Below, one piece after another: positions 59,653-64,000 of a stretch of DNA of 64,000 nucleotides (its first letter is position 1; every line of letters starts with the position of its first letter). Where the stretch lies: contig OZ251449.1 in assembly GCA_965242505.1 (NCBI GenBank), forward strand, positions 620,001 through 684,000. The letters are read 5' to 3'. The DNA comes from UBA2966 sp965242505 (GTDB taxonomy: Bacteria > Pseudomonadota > Alphaproteobacteria > UBA2966). The notes below the pieces were generated by a model, which ran no database searches, was not told the origin of the DNA, and saw nothing but the letters and a program-made list of their open reading frames with translations. The position numbers were made by a program, and so were the translations under genes.

Positions 59653-60459
59653 ATGACCGACGTCTCCGACTTCATGGGCGTCCGGCACCGGCGCGCCGGG
59701 GAGGGCGCGCGGATCGTCTCCCTCGTGCCCAGCATCACCGAGCTGCTGTTCGATCTCGGACTGGCGGGCAATCTCGTCGGGCGCACCCATTACTGCGTCC
59801 ATCCCAGGCCGGCCGTCGACGGCGTCCCGAGCGTGGGCGGAACCAAGAAGGTCGCGCTCGGCCGCGTCCGGGACCTCGCCCCGACCCACGTCATCGTCAA
59901 CGTCGACGAGAACGCGCGTGGTCAGGTCGAGGCCATCGCCGGGCTCGGTCCGGCGATCGTCGTCACCCATCCCATCGCGCCCGAGGACAACGTGCGGCTG
60001 TTCCGCCTGATCGGCGGCCTGTTCGGCCGCGAGGAACGGGCCGCGGCGCTCGCGGAGGCGTTCGAGGCGGCGCTTTCGGACCTGCGCGCAGCGGCCGCGG
60101 GCCTGCCGCGGCGCGACGTCCTCTACCTGATCTGGAAGGCCCCCTGGATGACGGTCTCGGAGGACACCTACGTCTCGCGGTTCCTGGCGCTCGCGAACTG
60201 GCGCACGCGGTGTTCCGACCCGGACGCGCGCTACCCCGAGGTCGACGTCACGCCCGAGCTCCTGCGCCGCGTCGACCTCGTGCTGTTCGCGAGCGAGCCT
60301 TACGCCTTCACGCCGGCGGACGTCGAGGACTTCCGCGCCTCCCACCCGGTCGGCGCGGCGCGGTTGCTGTCGATCGACGGCGAGATGACGTCCTGGTACG
60401 GCAGCCGGGCGATCGAGGGGTTGCGCTATCTGCGGCGGCTGGCGGAGAAGGTCGCGTAG
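59653..60459 (+). CDS. BtuF-like helical-backbone metal receptor
   Basis: A 268-residue periplasmic-binding-protein-fold protein: IVSLVPSITELLFDLGL, LVGRTHYCVHP, GGTKKVALGRVRDLAPTHVIVN and PEDNVRLFRLIGGLFG. This is the cobalamin/Fe-siderophore receptor type. No signal peptide is visible, so it may be cytoplasmic or the start may be misjudged. A substrate such as cobalamin is likely but not proven; no ABC partner is adjacent. Confidence 0.8.
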   Translation: MTDVSDFMGVRHRRAGEGARIVSLVPSITELLFDLGLAGNLVGRTHYCVHPRPAVDGVPSVGGTKKVALGRVRDLAPTHVIVNVDENARGQVEAIAGLGPAIVVTHPIAPEDNVRLFRLIGGLFGREERAAALAEAFEAALSDLRAAAAGLPRRDVLYLIWKAPWMTVSEDTYVSRFLALANWRTRCSDPDARYPEVDVTPELLRRVDLVLFASEPYAFTPADVEDFRASHPVGAARLLSIDGEMTSWYGSRAIEGLRYLRRLAEKVA

Positions 60460-60484
60460 CCCGCATTTCCCGTATCCCCCCTGG

Positions 60485-60585
60485 CGCGGCCCCCACCCCG
60501 CGCGCTCTTCCCGCCGCAATCCCCACCCCTGACCACCCACACTCCTCCCCCCTGACAGGGGGGAGGTCGGGAGGGGGGTGGACGC
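60485..60585. repeat. Palindromic element
   Basis: A degenerate half A, then half B inverted, between the BtuF-like gene and the convergent cyclodeaminase gene. Confidence 0.7.
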
Positions 60586-60627
60586 GCTCCCGCAACGCCG
60601 CGCGATCCTCGATCCGGGAAAGGCGGT

Positions 60628-61731
60628 CTACGCGCTCCGTTCCTGGACGAACCAGTCGAGCGGGATGGGAACGCCCTTGCCGGCCGCGAGCGCGTTGCGG
60701 TAGATGGCGCCGCCGACCGCGGCGAACTGCAACCCCTGGTTGCCGTGGCAGTAATAGAAGGTGATCTGATCGTCGCGCGCGCGGCCCGGCGCGCGGCCGG
60801 CCACGAGGTCCGTGTACATGGGAAAGGCGCTCGCGTCGATGTGGGCCGCGCCGCCTTCGGGAATGCGCGCCATCTCCGTCTCGCTGCCGGCGACGAAACC
60901 GGCGTAGCTCAGACCGACGCCGGCGCGGTGGCGCGCGCTCTCATTGCCCGGAGCCATGGAATGGACGCCCTGGCGCACGGCCACGTCGAAGCGCGGGATC
61001 GCCTCGGGCGGCGTTTCGTTGGAGCCGACGCACACGACGTGCATCCCGGGTTCGAGCCAGTCCGCGTCGAATACGGGGACGCCGGAGTTGGTGCAGGTCG
61101 CGACGACGTCGGCGCCCGCCATCGCTCCCCGCGCGGAGTCCGCGGGTTCGACCGCGATGCCCAGCCGTTCGCTCATCCGCGCCGCGTAGGCTTCGCGGTT
61201 GCCGCGGGAGGGGCTGTGCACGCGCGCCCTCGCGACCGGGCGCACCGCGGAGATCCCTTCGAGCAAGGTCCGCGCCATGCCGCCGGAGCCGATCACGCAT
61301 ACCGTCTCGGCGTCGGCGCGGGCGAGGACCCTGGTTCCCAGCGCGGCCGCGCCGCCCACGCGCATGTGCTGTATCCAGTCGTCGTTGAGGAGGGCGAGCG
61401 GTTCGCCGTTCTCCGAGCTGAACAGCAGAACCACCGCGCAGTTCCTGCCCGGCTCGATGGAGTAGTTGTCCTCGCGCCACGAGCCGTCCGCGCGGCGGTC
61501 GAACGCCATCACCTCCGACATGAAGCGAATCGCGAAGATGCCGTCGAACCAGCCCTCCATCGAGCCGAAGCGGTAGTACTCGTTCGTTCTGGAGTTGGGG
61601 ACGTTCACGTCGGTCTTGGGGCGATGGATCGCCCGGCCCGAATCGAGGGAGCCGAACGCGCGTTCGAGCGCGTCGACGCATTCCCGCATCGTCAGCAGCT
61701 CCGCCTGCGTGGCGTTGTCGATCAGGATCAT
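60628..61731 (-). CDS. Ornithine cyclodeaminase/mu-crystallin family protein
   Basis: A 367-residue NAD(P)-dependent enzyme: VCVIGSGGMARTLLEGISAV is the dinucleotide-binding loop, with GIFAIRFMSEVMAF and LALLNDDWIQHMRVGGAAALGTRVLARA before it. It is longer than typical cyclodeaminases and YRFGSMEGWFDG is not standard, so the substrate may be another imino or amino acid. ATG 61731 chosen; in-frame upstream sequence overlaps tRNA-Ser on the other strand. Confidence 0.85.
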   Translation of the reverse strand: MILIDNATQAELLTMRECVDALERAFGSLDSGRAIHRPKTDVNVPNSRTNEYYRFGSMEGWFDGIFAIRFMSEVMAFDRRADGSWREDNYSIEPGRNCAVVLLFSSENGEPLALLNDDWIQHMRVGGAAALGTRVLARADAETVCVIGSGGMARTLLEGISAVRPVARARVHSPSRGNREAYAARMSERLGIAVEPADSARGAMAGADVVATCTNSGVPVFDADWLEPGMHVVCVGSNETPPEAIPRFDVAVRQGVHSMAPGNESARHRAGVGLSYAGFVAGSETEMARIPEGGAAHIDASAFPMYTDLVAGRAPGRARDDQITFYYCHGNQGLQFAAVGGAIYRNALAAGKGVPIPLDWFVQERSA

Positions 61732-61817
61732 CGCATCTTCCCTTCGTCGCGTCGGCGTGGGTGGAACGGGCGTCGTTGACAGGCGCGGGGGGCCGCCTCT
61801 AGATAGACGCCGCGACC

Positions 61818-61910
61818 GGAGGGATGGCCGAGAGGTCGAAGGCGGCGGTTTGCTAAACCGTAGTACGGTGACAAACCGTACCGAGGGTTCGAATCCCTCT
61901 CCCTCCGCCA
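61818..61910 (+). tRNA. tRNA-Ser (GCU)
   Basis: A 93-base class II tRNA. Acceptor GGAGGGA pairs with TCCCTCC, anticodon loop TTTGCTAAA with anticodon GCT, long variable arm (TAGTACGGTGACAAACCGTA), T-loop GGTTCGAATCC, encoded CCA. Its last 13 bases plus 47 downstream bases recur at 63251. Confidence 0.96.
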
Positions 61911-61957
61911 AGCATCGCGTCTCGACCCGGGAAGCGATCCCACCTGAAGTCCCGCAC
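61898..61957. repeat. 60-bp direct repeat: tRNA-Ser 3' end and flank (att-like)
   Basis: Identical to 63251-63310 except one base. It begins in the T-stem/acceptor 3' strand (TCTCCCTCCGCCA) and continues AGCATCGCGTCTCGA... A repeat anchored on a tRNA 3' end is typical of integration sites. Confidence 0.85.
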
Positions 61958-62033
61958 TCGAACACGGAACGGACCGGAGCGGCGTGGAACGTATCGCGCT
62001 TGCGGACGGGACCGCAACGGCCTATCCTTGGAG

Positions 62034-62337
62034 CATGACCGCGCACGTGACCGGCTTCGATACGTTGGCCTATGCCCGCCGCCTCAAGGCGGCCGGCGTG
62101 GACGAGAGACAAGCGGAAGCGCACGCCGAAGCCGTCCGCGACGCCGTGACGGAAGGCGTCGCCGCCAAGGCCGACCTCGACAAGGGACTCGCCGCCGTCA
62201 AGGCCGATATCGCCCGCCTCGAAGTGAAGATCGACGCCATCGCGGACAGGTTGATGCTTCGCCTCGGCGGTCTGGTCATCGCCGTCGGCGGCCTGATCGT
62301 CGCCGCCATCAAGCTGCTTCCGCAGGTCGCGCCATGA
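62034..62337 (+). CDS. DUF1640-like coiled-coil membrane protein
   Basis: About 100 residues starting near ATG 62035: VTGFDTLAYARRLKAAGVDERQAEAHAEAVRDAVTEGVAAKADL, a short coiled coil (IARLEVKIDAIADRLMLRLGG) and a C-terminal anchor (LVIAVGGLIVAAIKLLP). Same plan as the genes at 7150 and 8249. It lies between the duplicated tRNA-Ser ends. Confidence 0.7.
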
Positions 62338-62354
62338 CCGGGCGCCACGCTTGA

Positions 62355-62490
62355 GACTGGCCCCCACCCCGACCCTCCCCCTGCCAGGGAGAGGGAGAAA
62401 CAAAAGAGACGGGAGGAGGCCATTGACGCCCCTCCCCCCGCCACTCGTCTCCTCCCCCCTGACAGGGGGGAGGTCGGGAGGGGGGGCCGG
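62355..62490. repeat. Palindromic element
   Basis: Halves A and B inverted with a spacer. It continues into IS-end sequence (GGTACGGACCGGATAGA), as at the IS481 left flank. Confidence 0.75.
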
Positions 62491-62506
62491 AGGGGGTACG
62501 GACCGG

Positions 62507-62540
62507 ATAGAAGTGTTACCCATCTATCCGGTTGCTCACA
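62507..62540. mobile_element. IS481 end remnant (solo hairpin)
   Basis: ACCGGATAGA directly joined to GTGTTACCCATCTATCCGGT then TGCTCA. The left piece equals the outer left end of the IS at 54450 and the right piece its outer right end. The result is a small hairpin (ACCGGATAGA/TCTATCCGGT). Probably the residue of a deleted or excised copy. Confidence 0.6.
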
Positions 62541-62574
62541 CCGATGAGCAGGGGCGGCGGCGTCGCGCGCGTCC

Positions 62575-62826
62575 CTACGGAAGCAGCTTGAGCAAGCCGA
62601 CGACGGCTATCACGATCCCGACGGCGATGCCGACGAAGCGGACCGTCAACCGGGTTTCGAGCTCGGCCACGGCGGCCTTGAGGTCGGCCTTGGTGGCAAG
62701 TTCTCCGTGGCCGGCGTTGGCGGCCTTCGCCACGGCTTCGGCATGTGCTTCGGCTTGGCGCCGTTCGACGCCGGCGGCTTCGAGATCGCGGACGATCCCG
62801 AGCGTATCGAAGGCGGTTGCGGTCAT
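62575..62826 (-). CDS. Small DUF1640-like coiled-coil membrane protein
   Basis: An 83-residue paralogue: TAFDTLGIVRDLEAAGVERRQAEAHAEAVAKAANAGHGELATKADLKAAVAELETRL, then the anchor FVGIAVGIVIAVVGLLKLLP. Nine bases downstream of the next paralogue on the same strand. Confidence 0.7.
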   Translation of the reverse strand: MTATAFDTLGIVRDLEAAGVERRQAEAHAEAVAKAANAGHGELATKADLKAAVAELETRLTVRFVGIAVGIVIAVVGLLKLLP

Positions 62827-62835
62827 GGCGCGTCC

Positions 62836-63078
62836 CTACGGAAGCAGCTTGATGAGCGCGACGACGGCGGCGACGGTGGCGAGCAATCCGCCATAGAGCC
62901 GGACGGTCACGCGCGTTTCGAGGCTGGCGAGGTCGGCCTTGGTGGCGACGCCTTCCGTCACGGCGTCGCGGACGGCTTCGGCGTGCGCTTCGGCCTGGGC
63001 TTCGTCCACGCCGGCCGCCTTGAGGCGGCGGGCATAGGCCAGCGTGTCGAAGCCGGTTGCGGTCACGGTCTTGGTCAT
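62836..63078 (-). CDS. Small DUF1640-like coiled-coil membrane protein
   Basis: An 80-residue paralogue: VTATGFDTLAYARRLKAAGVDEAQAEAHAEAVRDAVTEGVATKADL, LASLETRVTVRLYGG and anchor LLATVAAVVALIKLLP. Its start and upstream sequence (GGACGGGACCGC) are an inverted copy of those of the gene at 62034, so the pair forms a loose 1-kb inverted repeat. Confidence 0.72.
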   Translation of the reverse strand: MTKTVTATGFDTLAYARRLKAAGVDEAQAEAHAEAVRDAVTEGVATKADLASLETRVTVRLYGGLLATVAAVVALIKLLP

Positions 63079-63250
63079 GCCCCGAAGATAGGCCGTCGCG
63101 GTCCCGTCCGCAAGCGCAATGCGTTGCCGCCTGTTTCCGCATCTTGCCGCTTGTTTTCATTCGCGTCGTTGGGAAAACCGTTGGGACAGATCGGAAGGCG
63201 TTCGAGAATATGGCGTCTAAACAATGGATTACTGGAATCGTTATACGGAT

Positions 63251-63310
63251 TCTCCCTCCGCCAAGCATCGCGTCTCGATCCGGGAAGCGATCCCACCTGA
63301 AGTCCCGCAC
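63251..63310. repeat. 60-bp direct repeat containing a tRNA-Ser 3' end copy
   Basis: Second copy of 61898-61957. Bases before it do not form a tRNA, so this is a detached attachment-like copy. The enclosed 1.3 kb (coiled-coil genes, IS remnant, palindrome) has no integrase. Confidence 0.8.
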
Positions 63311-63344
63311 CGGTCGCGCCGTGACCGGGCGCCGCGCTCGAGAC

Positions 63345-63460
63345 TGATCCCCACCCCGACCCTCCCCCTGCAAGGGAGAGGGAGAACGAGGGGAACGGGA
63401 ACGGAGGGGCCATATCATACTCCTCCCCCTTGACAGGGGGGAGGTCGGGAGGGGGGGTGG
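63345..63460. repeat. Palindromic element
   Basis: Halves A and B inverted, just before the stop of the peptidase gene. Confidence 0.75.
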
Positions 63461-63481
63461 ACCGCGGTCCCGCAACGCCGG

Positions 63482-64000
63482 TCAGTCCCGTGCGCCGCGC
63501 TCCTCCCCGCCCAGCGCCAGAAGGACGAAGGCGTAGACGAGGGCGATCTCTTCCAGGCGGTCGAACCGGCCGGCGGCGCCCCCGTGGCCCGCCCCCATGT
63601 TCGTCTTCAGGAGCACGGGGTCGTCGCCGGTCTTGAGGGCGCGGAGCTTGGCGACCCACTTGGCCGGTTCCCAGTAGGTGACGCGCGGGTCGGAGAGGCC
63701 GGCCGTCGCCAGGACCGGCGGGTACGCCCGGGCCGCGACGTTGTCGTAGGGCGAGTAGCCGCGGATGCGCGCGCGGGCGTCGACGTCCGCGACGGGGTTG
63801 CCCCACTCGACCCACTCGGGCGGGGTGAGGGGCAGCGACTCGTCGGACATCGTGTTGAGCACGTCGACGAACGGGACTTCCGCGACGGCCGCGCCGAACA
63901 GGTCGGGCCGCATGTTGATCGCCGCGCCGACGAGCATGCCGCCGGCGCTGCCGCCGTGCGCCGCGATGCGCCCCCTGGCGGTGTGCTTCCGGTCGATCAA
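63482..64000 (-). CDS. Prolyl oligopeptidase (S9) family peptidase, C-terminal part
   Basis: The last 172 codons of an S9 alpha/beta-hydrolase peptidase resembling oligopeptidase B; the rest lies beyond the right edge. The catalytic Ser is in IAAHGGSAGGMLVGAA, the Asp in GLSDPRVTYWEPAKW, and the His in NMGAGHGGAAGRFD. EWGNPVADVDARARIRGYSPYDN is typical of PtrB. The internal ATG near the edge is not taken as the start. Confidence 0.88.
   Translation of the reverse strand: MIDRKHTARGRIAAHGGSAGGMLVGAAINMRPDLFGAAVAEVPFVDVLNTMSDESLPLTPPEWVEWGNPVADVDARARIRGYSPYDNVAARAYPPVLATAGLSDPRVTYWEPAKWVAKLRALKTGDDPVLLKTNMGAGHGGAAGRFDRLEEIALVYAFVLLALGGEERGARD

Noticed and set aside
63210..63263. Possible second tRNA-Ser
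   Set aside because: Only the 3' 13 bases match; no D-arm or anticodon arm can be folded.

Overview
The window is about 70% GC and looks like an alphaproteobacterium, probably Rhodospirillales-like. The pointers are an NDUFS4-type complex I subunit, the pyrB-pyrC pair, a double cold-shock-domain protein, frequent GTG/TTG starts with 4-base stop/start overlaps, and an IS481-family insertion sequence. Genus cannot be decided from the sequence. Intergenic space is crowded with copies of one GC-rich palindromic element, singly or in tandem arrays. Most long overlapping reading frames are shadows caused by base composition.

1-20.4 kb holds a RiPP (ribosomally made, modified peptide) region. At the left edge, on the minus strand, is the 5' part of an NHLM-type HlyD secretion protein. 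Next come sohB, a frameshifted aminoglycoside-phosphotransferase-like gene, two aspartyl/asparaginyl beta-hydroxylase-like genes, a phage-tail-K-like peptidase and a small family of coiled-coil membrane proteins. The core is a minus-strand set at 19077-9558. It has four paralogous precursors with nitrile-hydratase-like (NHLP) leaders and Gly-Gly junctions, a fused E1-like/YcaO cyclodehydratase, a SagB-type azoline dehydrogenase, a LanM-like dehydratase whose cyclase half seems to lack its zinc ligands, and a possible Fe(II) oxygenase. The last three genes are chained by 4-base or shorter overlaps or spacing. Precursor cores are about half Ser/Thr with 0-2 Cys. This suggests a heavily dehydrated and/or azole-bearing product rather than a normal lanthipeptide. 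A fifth, orphan NHLP precursor with a Trp-rich core lies at 52954-53322.

20.6-35.9 kb contains a Phd/VapC toxin-antitoxin pair, a double cold-shock protein, a thiZ-thiX-thiY thiamine-precursor ABC operon behind a TPP riboswitch, DUF192 and thioesterase genes, tRNA-Pro and tRNA-Arg, an amidohydrolase and a DUF3237 gene. It also has hisI fused in frame to a truncated DUF5615 toxin, an intact DUF433/DUF5615 module, a NUDIX hydrolase and rnr. topA and dprA follow.

39.8-44.4 kb is a lower-GC island bracketed by a 49-bp direct repeat. It carries a controller-type HTH protein behind a C-box-like operator, a PD-(D/E)XK-type putative restriction enzyme and two convergent DNA methyltransferases. Beside it, at normal GC, is an AAA ATPase plus TOPRIM-like DUF4276 pair, a plausible second defence system.

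46.4-64 kb carries plsY, pyrC and pyrB; an operon of MmgE/PrpD and two TauD dioxygenases; the orphan precursor with a convergent trypsin-like protease; an IS481 copy; ruvX; gatCAB; a BtuF-like receptor; an ornithine cyclodeaminase homologue; and tRNA-Ser. The 3' end of tRNA-Ser is duplicated 1.35 kb downstream around more coiled-coil paralogues. A prolyl-oligopeptidase-family gene runs off the right edge.
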